Shown piece after piece: positions 33,601 through 58,900 of a stretch of DNA of 64,000 nucleotides; the stretch's first letter is position 1; every line of letters starts with the position of its first letter. The notes under the pieces were generated by a model. The model saw only the letters and a list, made by a program, of their open reading frames with translations. It searched no databases and was not told the origin of the DNA. The translations under genes were made by a program, and so were the position numbers. This DNA comes from Monocercomonoides exilis (Eukaryota > Preaxostyla > Oxymonadida > Polymastigidae). The stretch spans positions 1,030,001 through 1,094,000 of the forward strand of contig LSRY02000022.1 in NCBI GenBank assembly GCA_001643675.2. Direction: 5' to 3'.

Positions 33601-34704
33601 TATACTGGTCTGAAAGGAGAAAATATACTTGGCGGAGAGGGAAAACCTTTACCATACACTCTAATTGTGAATGAAAGAGGAATCGGCTACATTTCCCAGT
33701 TGGTTGTTCAAGGAAGAAATGACAACATTACAAGAAAAAGCCATCACAGCAACTACCAGATTCAAAATAATAGATGTTTTGAGAAAATGAATGAAATGCA
33801 ACAGAATTATGGAGTAGAGGACAAAACTAATGAAGATGATAATCCTTTGTGCTCGTGGGATTCTGGGCTTGTATTTCTTCGAGGGTCTTTTCACACAAGC
33901 ATAAACGACAGTTCGTTTTCTGATATAAGCGAAGGTGCAATTGTATCAACATCAACTTCTCTAAGCATTTATAATTGTAGCTTTGTGAACAATCATCCAA
34001 TTGGGGGGAATATGGAAAAGTATCCTTCGATGATGCATAATATTAGAGTTAACACAAAATCGGAGTCTGATTGGACTTATATAAACTCCTTGGCTCCTGG
34101 AAGCGATGGATTGGATGGAAAGCCATTTGGAATGGTTTCCGAAATAAAGCCAAGTGGAAAGGCTGTTGATGATATGGATTCCTATTTCTTCACTCCTGTT
34201 TTGAAAAATGCATCAATGATTAAAAAGGCCAAGGAGACAGCAAAGAAAGGAAAAGACAGAATAATCGAATCGGATGAAGGAGCACAAGCTGTGATTCACG
34301 GGTCTTATCTGTTTCCATGCGGACTTACGGTTGAAGCATCAGAGAAAAGAGTAGGGAAAACGAAGGAGTGGATTGAATGCCCAATTTCTGAGTATGTGAA
34401 CGAGACAGAAATGAGAGTGGCGATTCCTCCATCGCTGCTGAATGGCGATGAATACACATCGTTGGTTTGCCGGCTGAGGTATCCGAGCGGAATATCCGAA
34501 GGAGAGAAAAGGAGCACGGAGTATATTACTCTTTCGAAGCAAAAGAAAGAAGATCCGAAGAAGTTAACAACAGCTCAATTGGTGGCAGTTGCTGTGTCTG
34601 TGAGTGTATTTTCAATAGCTGGTGTTGCTTCTGTTGTAATTGTTGTTTGTGTGATGAGAAACAAAAGGCGAAGACAATACAAAGCAATCAATGATGCAAA
34701 ATAG
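30652..34704 (+). CDS. Beta-helix (polymorphic membrane protein-like) surface protein, intact
   Basis: A single uninterrupted frame of 1,350 residues. Residues 1–15 form a signal peptide (MFLILILANFLFAGC). The ectodomain has three modules, each opened by a CG...C motif: CGSEADPCKTIAKGI (about residue 54), CGKPGKTACKTIKQAI (about 489) and CGRTVEPCDLISTGL (about 857). Each continues as parallel beta-helix rungs with Gly-Gly turns, such as SKGGCFYFEM (about 304), SRGGGVMIGATKG, EDGGGLLILDL and SKGGAIFIRV. The C-terminus has one membrane helix (LVAVAVSVSVFSIAGVASVV, about residue 1310) and a short basic tail, RNKRRRQYKAINDAK. The layout predicts a type I cell-surface protein, possibly adhesive. 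This is the only complete member among four in the window. Start choice is supported by the signal peptide. Confidence 0.85.
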   Translation: MFLILILANFLFAGCPARKIDNKNRSNVSADDCVEAAVDTVFISEKGDDSKPSCGSEADPCKTIAKGIELLGEGPGDKSIKIVNSAEIPYSFHFLKDFSLTVTTNSQQSIRRTMTFDLNELATKGKFHLTNEKILKLEHITFNLLPLKPLEGPKETDESTAIILSKGVSGDLTIRDCGTYIEKWTEDYAPFSVLMITEGKVTIDEFNFISSKYYYLSNAVILHIFEGVNAQKLKGFNINNVKLYKDCAFELPSSFTLEGSNLWSVERKSGDAALADSKSGADQKVAITISKCFASSAISQQSSKGGCFYFEMLHPESVLNILNTRFNGKASRGGGVMIGATKGKVKLENVEFYECEAIEDGGGLLILDLTQMAGFECKNVSFEQCKAENGGGVEVILGEEEIKGDTILFKNCFFSKNEAESRGNDATIRCNGDSELIETPFDASSFSMTQDNRVCLMKKEGSAVIHDDWLRVGYLNTNTDAENGVDSADCGKPGKTACKTIKQAIENCLPGRSFKVYTTEECNKYDTEPITVEGRSVEITNINDNDISITTALDEMKVQQGEGMFNVKQEGYLELYKAKVEVDTTRKSGRDNGLFVGDGEDAGFRIYRVNITAKDSKQALNCVLIECKTGEFDIQELVFEHFTSAFALIFADNSKKVDLTGFVFDTITTTSKTQSVVTVLSGCQEFYCSGGSFLNCNSIEHRIGGALHLELGKRGYICSFYGLKFINCSCKSPQTIVGEMNSKFNEESKGGAIFIRVSDEAVEDLKLRLNAITFTNCSADKGKYIFISLPVGREQIGEDVFKFEMEEIYGKQNYVLLEERKDGKYNIVDLLGDEAKILPYHSKNIYVGGEAASKAGTCGRTVEPCDLISTGLHHGMRSGDLKMLIIDRVCVDEPFLINQYVTFSSASKAFSSSLSTTAPNRGTLRVGSNIKADDSIAVFEMNNYQITFEHVDIEYPDAIEGDVINIVYGHFTLRMTDVVFRPWYTGLKGENILGGEGKPLPYTLIVNERGIGYISQLVVQGRNDNITRKSHHSNYQIQNNRCFEKMNEMQQNYGVEDKTNEDDNPLCSWDSGLVFLRGSFHTSINDSSFSDISEGAIVSTSTSLSIYNCSFVNNHPIGGNMEKYPSMMHNIRVNTKSESDWTYINSLAPGSDGLDGKPFGMVSEIKPSGKAVDDMDSYFFTPVLKNASMIKKAKETAKKGKDRIIESDEGAQAVIHGSYLFPCGLTVEASEKRVGKTKEWIECPISEYVNETEMRVAIPPSLLNGDEYTSLVCRLRYPSGISEGEKRSTEYITLSKQKKEDPKKLTTAQLVAVAVSVSVFSIAGVASVVIVVCVMRNKRRRQYKAINDAK

Positions 34705-35698
34705 TTAAGCGGATTATGGTTATATTTTTCATGTGAATATTATTGAGAATCAAAAGTAATATTTGGAAAAATAGCCATAACATGATATATGGAGTCTTTG
34801 TTTGTTTATTGTTTTATTATTATTATTATTATTCTTTGATTCTATTGCTTTTGAGAGTAACTGTTATTTAAAAGATAAACATTAACTATGCACTTTTTAT
34901 TTAAAATTAAAATTGATTTTTTTTTATAATTTGCTGTTGAATTGCTTTATTATTTTCCTGTAGATTGAACAGTATTGGAGAAATTTATTTGATGGAATGT
35001 TTTCTTTTCTTTTCTTTCTTTTTTGTTAGAGTAATTAATTGTGGGAATTGTATTACTCTCCAAACATATATAAATATGTATATTTTATTTTAAATTTTTT
35101 GAAAATTTTCAAATGCAATTACACAGCTGGATGAGCATTTATTAAACTTTTAACTTATTTTCTGTTATATTTTTGGATTTGTTTTTTTTTTTTCTTTACA
35201 ATTTCGGTTTCTTCACATTGAAATTTTACAAAAAAAAAAACTAAACAAAACAGATGAATATTTTTATCAACGAATTCAGGAAATTCTAACATATCAGTAT
35301 TGCTCCCATTTGCTAAGAAAATACAACAAAAACAGCAGAAAATAACAAACGATTTTTTAAAAAAATGTTTAAATAATTATGAAATGAATAAAAAAATAAG
35401 GTGTTCACAATCAAATGAAACTTAATAGAAACATTTCGTTAAATCATTTTCGAACAGCAACACATGACATAAACAACTTTCATCCAATAAGTCTTTCACT
35501 GCATTCCTTTAAAATTCTCAAAACTCCTCAAAAAATCGAAGCATCTCAATAGCTTTTACAACAGCACAGTACTCATAACAGTCATTGCTTCAAAGCTTTT
35601 ATCATTTCAGTGCTTATTCACTTCAACAATCAAAAAAATTAAAAAAAAATGAGAAAGAGAGAAAGACATAAATCACTAATAATTTTCTCCATCTTCGT
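34705..35698. other. AT-rich intergenic stretch
   Basis: One kilobase between the 3' end of the surface protein gene and the 3' end of the minus-strand gene at 35699–39010. It contains (TTA)n near 34815–34835 and several A or T runs. No gene seen. Confidence 0.45.
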
Positions 35699-36251
35699 TC
35701 AACGAAGGGAAGATTTATTCATCTTCTTCGAAGGGCTTCTTCGTCTGCTCTTCTCTCTATCTGAACTCCCAACATACTCAACACTTCTGCCTTCTCCTCT
35801 TTCTCCTCCTCTTTCTCCTCCTCTTCCTCCTCTGCCCACAACACCAGCTGCCTCACTTCTCCTTCTATCCACAACTGGAGTCGCTAGTGTCTTTGCCCTC
35901 TCTTCTTCTTCTCCTCTTCCTCCTCTTCCACCTCTTCCTCCTCTTTCTCCTCCATCACCATCAAAATCTCCATACTCGTCTAAATCAACCTCCTTCACAG
36001 CTCCTCTTCCTTCTCTTCTTTCTCTTTCACTTTCCTTCCCTTCTCCAATCGCACGCCGTGCAGGCAGCTTTGCTGTCGTTGGTCTGTGTGCTTTCCTTTC
36101 TGATGGCTGAGCAGAAAACGGCGGAGAAGGAGAATGAGAAGAAGCAAAAGAAGAAGAAGAAGAAGAAGAAATAGCTGGATCGTAATGCAAAGGAGAAGAG
36201 CTCTTCAAAACAGGCTGCGAAGATGCTGGACGCATCGTGTGGAGGCGGCGT

Positions 36252-36283
<32 letters not shown>

Positions 36284-39010
36284 AGAGAAAGTGGAAGAGA
36301 GATTTCTTCTTTCCTTTGAAGGCGAAGAACGGCCAGACGGAACAGACTGCACAGACACAGGGGGAAGTGCAGATACTGTAGATATCATGGCAGAGCGGGA
36401 AGCAGCAGCAGAAGCAGAAGAAGAAGGATCTTCTGTGTGGTGTCTGTCCGTGTGCAGGTTCGAATCCCCTCCTCTCCGTCTTCTTTCATCGCTTTCATCA
36501 TGATAATAATAATTCGTGCTATCCATTTCTCTCTTTCTCTCTCTCTTTGGCGACACACGCAGGACATGGTCACAGGAGCTGCAGAGAGGAAGGGTGGAAG
36601 AGCGAATGAGTGAAGGAGAAGAGGAAGAAGGAGATGAGGAGGAGGAAGAAGAAATGAGATGTGTTTGCTGTGGAGTGGCCATGGATGAGTAGGCAGGAGT
36701 GAATGTGGCGATTGAAGAAGGGCTGAGAGAAGAAGAAGAAGAAGTCGCAAAAGAGGAAGAAGAGGAAGAAGCAGCGAGAGGATAAGGCGAGAGATAGATT
36801 GGAGAGACAGGAAAGCCCTGGGAGTGGTGAAATGCAGAGGGAGAGCGAGAAAAGCGGTGGCGGCTGTGGCTGTGATGTTTGTGGGTGTGGTGAGAATGAG
36901 GAGAATGATGATGATGATTGTGATGATGATGATGATGATTGGAAGAAGAGGAAGAGGAAGAGGAAGGAGAACGAGAAGAAGATGAGTTTGACAAGTCATC
37001 ATTAGAAGAAGAAGAAGGCGAATGAGAATGAGAATGCAAATGTGATGTGGAGTGTTTGAGCTGGCTGTTTCTTCTTCTCATTCTTCTTCTTCTTCTTTTC
37101 TCTTTCAAGTGTCTGCAGTGACTGCAAGTACATGAATTTGATGATGAAGAAGAAGAGAAGGAAGAAGAAGAAGAAGGAGAAGAAGAATAAGAGGAAGAGG
37201 AAGAAGGAGATGATGAATGAGAAGAAGAACAAGAAGTTGAATAATCAGTGCTGTAGCTTCTGCGATGATGATGATGACGATGAGAACGAGAGCGAGAACG
37301 AGAATGGCGATGCTTTTGATGATGATGATTATGTTTGTGATGATGTTTGTGTTTGGATGATTTTTCATCTTTCTCTTTCTCTTTCTCTTTTGATTTGCTT
37401 TTCTTCTCTTTTTTGTCTTTGTCTTTGTCTTTCTTGTCTTTCTTATCTTTTTCTTTCTCTTTTTTATCCTTTTTCTCTTTTCCATCCTTTTCTTCTTCCT
37501 TCTCGTCTTTCTTGTCTTTCTTGTCTTTCTTTTCCTTCTTTTCCTTCTTTTCCTTCTTTTCCTTCTCGTCTTCTTCCTCTTCTTCCTCTTTCTTTTCTTC
37601 TTTCATTTCAAACGATCGACTTTTCACTTCTCCTTCTCCTTTCTCTTTCTCTTTTCCTATTTTTTGTTTCTTTTGCTTCTCCTCTTTCTCTTTCTCTTTC
37701 TCCTTCTCCTTTTCTTCCTCCTCCTTCCTCTTCTTCTCCTTCTCTGCTTTCTCTCTCTTCAATCTCTGCAGCTCTTCTTTCGATTCTTTTCGCTTCTTGC
37801 TTTCAATCCATTGATCTTCAATGAACAGAACAGACATCTTCTTCTTCTTCTTCTCTTCTTCTTCCTCTTCTTCTCTTCTAATTCTTTCTTTTTCCATCTT
37901 CTCTTCCTTCAATTTCTTCAATTCTTCTTTCGCTGCATCTTTCTTCTTCTTCTCAATCCATTGTGTCTCAATCACACCAACTGCCTTCTTCTTCTCCTTC
38001 TTCTCTTCCCTCAGCCGCTCCAACTCTGCTTTCGCTGCATCTTTCTTCTTCTTCTCTATCCATTGCGACTCAATCACATTCACTGCTTCCTTCCTCTTCT
38101 TCTGTTCTTTCTCTTTCTCTTTCTCTTCCTTTTCTGCTTTCAGCATTGCTAATTCTTCCTTTGCGGCGTCTTTCTTCTTCTTTTCTATCCATTGCGTCTC
38201 AATTACATTCACTGCTCTTTTCTTCTTCGCTTTCTCCTCCTTCAATCGTGTTAATTCCGCTTTTGCCTCGTCTTTCTTCTTCTTCTCCAACCACTGATCT
38301 TCGATAACCTTCACAGCCTTCTTCTTTTTTCCTTTCTCCGCTTTCAACTGAGCCAATTCCGCTTTTGCTTCGTCCCTCTTCTTTTTCTCAATCCATTGCA
38401 TTTCAATAACATCAACAGCATTTTTCTTTTTCTTCAATTCTTTTTGATGTTTTTCTTCCTTCAGTTGCTGAAGTTCCTTTTTCGCTTCTTCAGTTTTCTT
38501 TTTCCCTAGCCACACATCAGCAATTATTTCAGCTGCTTGCCTTCTTTTCTCTTCTTCATTTTCCTCTTCCTCTTCCTCATCAAATTTGGACTTTTCATGA
38601 GATTCAAAATCATCAAATTGAGAATGGCTATCTTTTCTTATTCTACTTGAAGAAGCTTCATACTGAGAATCTTCCACTCTAATATCATTGTCAGATGCCA
38701 TTGTCCTGTCCGTTTGCCCCCAATGACGTTTACTCATTGACTCACGCAGATTGGAAGAGTAATAATTTGGAGGCAAGAATTGTGAATCAACAGGCAATTC
38801 TGCATCATTGAAAGATAATTCATCATCGTCGTATCCAATGATATTTGCATAACTATCAGTCTCATATGATTCATCTCCAGCATATTCATTATTATAATCA
38901 TTATTTGTATTTGCGTTAGAGACTTCATATTCAATTCCATCACTGGTTGTATGATTATCACCTATATACGCCTCATTGCTTTCATCAAGTAAATTGTTGT
39001 GCTCACTCAT
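35699..39010 (-). CDS. Low-complexity protein with seven Trp-centred coiled repeats
   Basis: A single 1,103-residue frame, function unknown. Residues 1–150 are acidic and Asn/Tyr/Asp-rich. From about residue 160 to 420 (DNA 38550–37745) there are seven copies of a unit of 34–46 residues, best form AVNVIETQWIEKKKKDAAKE then EL..LK.EK. The unit keeps Ile-Glu, an invariant Trp, a Lys cluster and a Leu spine, and the middle copies are nearly identical. Long Lys/Glu/Asp runs follow, likely charged helix. Next comes a His/Ser/Arg-rich tract (HKHHHKHNHHHQKHRHSRSR) reminiscent of SR proteins, then poly-Ser and a Gly/Arg/Glu-rich C-terminus. The repeat resembles a degenerate IQ motif (AAxxIQxxWR) but lacks the Gln. 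No enzyme domain is present. The gene diverges from eL37 across 110 bp. Confidence 0.7.
37745..38550 (-). repeat. Seven-copy intragenic repeat encoding AV.VIE.QW.EKKKK units
   Basis: Core variants, in protein order: AAEIIADVWLGKKK, AVDVIEMQWIEKKK, AVKVIEDQWLEKKK, AVNVIETQWIEKKK, AVNVIESQWIEKKK, AVGVIETQWIEKKK, SVLFIEDQWIESKK. Copies 2–6 are near-identical; the first and last are diverged, as expected for expansion from the middle. Confidence 0.8.
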
Positions 39011-39120
39011 ATATTTCGAAGAAATAAATAAAAATCTTTAACGGTTTTGATTAATGTAAAAGTATGGTGTCAAGATCGATCTTGTGTTTCATTACTTTTA
39101 GTTTGGGAAAATAAACAAAG
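39011..39120. promoter_or_regulatory. Divergent promoter region, 110 bp
   Basis: The start codons of the repeat protein (minus strand, 39010) and eL37 (plus strand, 39121) are separated by only 110 bp, which must hold both promoters. No TATA box or known motif could be assigned with confidence. Confidence 0.4.
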
Positions 39121-39657
39121 ATGGTTTGTTTCAAGATAATAACAGAGTTTCGTGAAATTTTATGCATAAATGGAATATATTTTTATTTTCGTGCATTTAG
39201 ACAAAGGGAACAAGTTCATTTGGACCTCGCCATGGAAAATCACATGGAATGTGCCCAAGATGCGGAAAGCGCGCATACCATCTTCAACATCATCGCTGCG
39301 CTTCATGTGCTTATCCAAACCCTAAGATGAGAAAATGTTTGTTGCTTTTTGTTTTGTATTTGAGATGATTATATTTTTTTCAAAAAATTATTTATTTTTT
39401 AATTTTATTCGTTTCTCGAAATAGACGGATGGTCAATGAAAGCTAACCGCCGTAGAACAACAGGAACAGGTAGAATGAGTTATCTTAAAGACGTTTCTCG
39501 TCGTTGGAAGAATCATTTCCGTGAAGGTTCATTCTTATTCCTATTTTGTGTTTTGAGTTTATCATCTCTTTTAATTTTTCTAGGAGTTACCGCTAAGCCG
39601 AAGGCTTTAAGAAAATCTCAGAAGGCTAATGCTCCCAAGAATGCCACATCAAAATAA
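39121..39657 (+). CDS. RPL37: Large-subunit ribosomal protein eL37 (L37e), four exons
   Basis: Exons 39121–39123 (the ATG alone), 39201–39336, 39425–39526 and 39584–39657 total 315 nt, 104 residues. All three introns are GT–AG (donors GTTTGT, GTTTGT, GTTCAT; 77, 88 and 57 nt). The spliced protein begins [17 protein letters not shown]. It contains the zinc-finger pairs CPRC and CASC (residues about 19–37), then [18 protein letters not shown] and [19 protein letters not shown], the family's hallmark sequences. eL37 is a structural zinc-ribbon protein of the 60S subunit that binds rRNA near the exit-tunnel side. The phases agree at every junction, which confirms the model. It converges with eL43, with 310 bp between the stops. 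Confidence 0.95.
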
Positions 39658-39967
39658 GGGTACAAGAATGAATTGAGAAAGTTTTCACTTCTCAATAACA
39701 CTTCAATGCTTCGGCAAACCCAATTTTGAGTTGATGTCTTTTGACAAAACATATTGCATTACTGAAAAAATAATTTCATTTTTTTTTGCAAATGAATTCT
39801 TTTGATCTCATAAATGTTTATCAATCTGTTTATTGGTTGTGGAAAAATTACACTTTCTTTAAAAAAGACTTGGAAAAAAATAGTGAGATAAGATAACATT
39901 TGAGATGAAAGTTTATATTTGAACGAATTAGTTTTTGAAAAGTTTAGAAATCACAGAGAAATGATGT

Positions 39968-40246
39968 TTACTCAGATTCATCTTTGTTCAGACGACGAAG
40001 AGTTGATGAAATATCTGATGCAGCGCTTGTGCATAATTGCCATGCACCTCCTGCAATGACTTTCTTGCAGCTTTTGCATTCCCAGATTCCGACAGCCTTA
40101 CGCTTAACTGAATCTTTTCCACAGAATCTGCAATTGAAGCGGGCATGTTGTGAAACTTCAATCTTTTTTATAACTTTACGAAGTGAAGCGCCATATCTAG
40201 TTCCGTATTTTCCAACAATTCCAACCTTTTTGGTTCTTTTTGCCAT
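39968..40246 (-). CDS. RPL37A: Large-subunit ribosomal protein eL43 (L37Ae)
   Basis: A complete intronless frame of 92 residues, the normal length. It starts [20 protein letters not shown] and has the zinc-ribbon cysteines CRFC (residues 39–42) and CKSC (57–60), followed by [13 protein letters not shown] and STLRRL. All are typical of eL43, a 60S protein at the E-site side of the ribosome. Its start codon faces that of the LRR–PP2C gene across 162 bp. Confidence 0.96.
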   Translation of the reverse strand: MAKRTKKVGIVGKYGTRYGASLRKVIKKIEVSQHARFNCRFCGKDSVKRKAVGIWECKSCKKVIAGGAWQLCTSAASDISSTLRRLNKDESE

Positions 40247-40408
40247 TGATCAGCAATTATCCTGTGATCTAGTTATATTACAAATTAAAAAATGAAATGC
40301 AACCATATTTCCTAACAAATATATAATAATTAGGAAAGAATTAGTTTAAACGGATTTATTAAATTGAGATAAATTACATAAATTGGTAATTAATTTATAC
40401 CAATTAAT
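40247..40408. promoter_or_regulatory. Divergent promoter region, 162 bp
   Basis: This AT-rich interval separates the start of eL43 (minus) from the start of the LRR–PP2C gene (plus). It must contain both promoters; no specific motif was identified. Confidence 0.4.
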
Positions 40409-55584
<15,176 letters not shown>

Positions 55585-55909
55585 AAAATTAAGATGATGG
55601 TTCTTTAAAAATTCATGTTAATAGTTCGAATTGCATTTTATACTCAAATGCATAAAAGTTATTATATATCTTTATATTTATCTTTATATTCGTGAGATGT
55701 TTTCATGCATTCAAATTGAATTGCGCATTAATTGAGTATCTTTATTTGGAGTAGTTATCTTATTTTGCAATGAGGACAAATTTTACATTATTTTTGTGTC
55801 CATACACTGTTTTCGCTGTTTTATCTTTGTTAATCTTGGTAATTTGTTATTTATCAATGTTTTGTTGTTTTCAAAAACATGTTATGGAAACGAGTGATCA
55901 AATTTTTTT
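55585..55909. promoter_or_regulatory. Intergenic region between the LRR–PP2C and RasGEF genes
   Basis: This 325-bp AT-rich spacer holds the 3' end of the phosphatase transcript and the promoter of the RasGEF gene, both on the plus strand. No motif could be assigned. An upstream ATG near 55883 opens only a nine-codon frame. Confidence 0.4.
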
Positions 55910-58900
55910 ATGAATTCCAGAAGACCAACAACTCCTCCGTCGCAAAACAAAAAAGAACCAACAAAAACAACGCCAGTGAAACTATATCCATCTCCTTTTG
56001 TTCCCATTCCCCCGAATCGTTTGTCTATGCAAATTAGAGAAGTTAAACTTCGTCACGTTGAGAAAGAAAGTTCATTAAAAGAGGCAAATGACATTCGAAG
56101 AAACAGAGCATCTTCTCATTTCAGTCCAATTATTTCTATTCCATTATCTGCTCCTTCCCTGATAAAGCGCCGTGAAAATACTCTAAAGTACCATTTAAGT
56201 CAATCCATGGCCAAGCCAGTGGAAAGCAAGGAAGCAACAGTTCAATTAGAAAAGAGTGGAACAGCGTATGAAAGATTTGCATATCTTAACTGGAATCAAA
56301 ATCAGAATTTCCATAAAACAGATGACAATGTTTTGGGATTAAAACGAATTCCAAAAGCTCCAAAGCCAGTGGCTACAATTTCTGAATCTATACAGATTAT
56401 CGAACAACGGTTACTTGATCTCGAAGAAATTGAAGCAAAGAAAATGGATTATGGAACTAGTTTGGCGAAAATGTTTGAAAATTTGAAAAAAATATTTATT
56501 GAAAAGGATAAAAAAGAAAAGAAAGAAGTTAGTACTACTTCTTCGAGCAGCAAAGATGATGTTCATCTTGCATTGAGTCGTGTTGTGGAGATGTGCGCTC
56601 TTAAAGCCGGGTCTATGGATGAAATTTGGGATTCAGTTTTGTTATGCTATCCTTTGGCTGCAAGTGCTGAATATATTCTGGGCAGCTTGATTTCTATTTT
56701 TAAAGGCGATAAAAAGATTGAAATGGATAATGACTTTATGAAGCACAACTCATCGTCATCATCATCTTCTTCTTCTTCAGATTCTGGTTTCTTCTCAAAT
56801 CTCTTATCATCTGCCTCATCACATCAGTCACTTTTCACTTTCTCTTCTTCTGCTTCTTCTTCCACACCCACTCCAACTTTCCCTAATTCTTCTTCTTCTT
56901 CTTCTTCTTCTTCTTCTTCTTCTCTCCAATCATCATCGTCTTCAGCTCCCTTTGACGCTTCTTCCCTTTCCTCTGACCCATCGCAGCCAATGCCCCCTCC
57001 TTCACGTGAATCCATCTCACTTCCTGCAACTCCATTCAAAAATCTACTCGAAATGGCTTATGCATCAACAGATGCACAGTTATCATCATTTTCTTCTTCT
57101 TCTTCTCTTTCTTCTTCACTTTCTTCTTCTCCTTCTTCTTCAAACAATTCTTCTCAAATGCAATCAACATCCTCTTCTGATTTATCTCTAAGAGGCATCA
57201 AGGGATCTGTGTGTGTTCTTGTTGAGCGATGGCTGCTGCTTCACATAGAAGACTTTGCTACGCCTTCTGTTCGGAAGCAAATGTTGCAGTTACTCAGAGA
57301 AGTGACTGGGATGAGAGAGAAAGAAGGAGAAGGAGAAAGAGAAAGGGAGGGAAAAGAAGGAAGAAGAAGAGGAAGAAATTGTGATGACTGCGAAGGAAGC
57401 GATGGATTAACAATAGAATCCAAAAAAGATGCAAAAGAAGAAGAAGAAGCGGAAGAAGAAGCAGATGTGGGAGGAAGGTTGTTTGTGGATGCAGTTGTGA
57501 GTATTCTGACAGAGACGCCTGTGATGAAGAGGAACATGAGTGTGGCAGGGTGGAGGGCAGAAGGCGCTGAAAAGCCGATTTTGCCGAAGGAGGTGAGGAA
57601 AGGGAAGTATTCGTGTGAAGAAGGAGAGAAGAAGGAGAAGGGGAAGGGGAAGAAGAAAGGGAAGGAGAGGAAAGAGAAGGAGATTAAGGAGAAGAAGAAG
57701 GAAAGTTTGAAAAATAGAAGAGAAGAGGAGGTGCAAGATGAAGAAGAAGATGATGGAGAAGATGATGAAGATGAGGAGGAATATGGGTCAAGTGATGAAT
57801 ATGAGAGCGAAGAGACAGAAGAAGAAAGCAGCGAACGGACGAGCAACAGCAATGGCAGCAAACGAAAGGGAGAGAAAGAGAAAGAGAAAGAGAATGGAAA
57901 GAAAAAGGAATCAAATAGAGAGAAGGACAATGATAAGGATGAAGAAGATGAAGAAGATGAAGTTGTGTATGTGTCTATGGAATCAGATTTTCCAGAACCA
58001 AATGTTAAAATGCCAAACAAACCTAGTTCTTCTTCAACTCCTCCTCCTCCCCCTCCTCTTTCTTCTTCTTCTTTCTCCTCCTCCTCCTCCTCCTCGTCTT
58101 CTTCTTCTTCTTCAAATGCTCCTAATTGTGCAAACATAGAAACTGATGCTTCTCTTCAGATGCCACTCAAACTTCCCCTGTTGAAGATTGATCCAAAGGA
58201 AATAGCGCGACAACTGACTGTTATTCATGCCAGTATGGTTGTGAGGATTAAGAGAAGAGAAATATTAGCATATGCCATCAGTCAAGCAATGGAGAATAAG
58301 GGGAAATGGGGGAAAGAAGAAAAAGAGGGAGAAGAAGAAGAAGAGGGAGAAGAAGAAGAAGAGAGAGAGAAACAAGAAAGAGAGGAAGAGAAGACGAGTA
58401 CTTCAAGTACTTCATCATCAACCACTCCATCTTCTTCCTCTTCAACAATAACAACAACTTCTTCTCTCTCTTCCTCCTCTTCCTCCTCTTCCTCCTCCTC
58501 CTCCTCCTTTTCTTCTTCTTCTTCTTCTTCCTACTCTTCCTCCTCCTCTTCCTTCCCTTCTCTCCTCCGATTGCTCCAACACGGTAAAGACATCACCAAC
58601 TGGGTTATTTCTTGCATTGTTTCTTCGACTTCTTCTGGTGCTAATGCTGGTGCTGCTACTCTTTCCTTCTTCATCAACTTGGCTGATGAGCTGTTTGCGC
58701 TGCACAACCTCTTCGGAATGGCTGCAGTGGTGGATGGGCTGCGTGACAAGGCAGTGAAGGGGGAGGGTGAGAAAGAGAAGGAGAAAGAGAAAGAGAAAGA
58801 GAACAAAGACGAGAATGAGAAGATGAGAGCAAACTGGGAAGCACAGGACGAGCTGATGAAGAGTGTGTTTAAGGAGCTGGTGCAGATGTGTTCGGAGAGA

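Noticed and set aside
36440-36490. tRNA-like T-loop, ggttcgaatcccctcc
   Set aside because: The T-stem does not pair, and no D-arm, anticodon arm or acceptor stem could be found; it lies in coding sequence.
36385-38307. Plus- and minus-strand frames overlapping the 35699–39010 gene
   Set aside because: Same cause: low-complexity repeats keep several frames open. Only the 1,103-codon frame contains the ordered seven-copy repeat.
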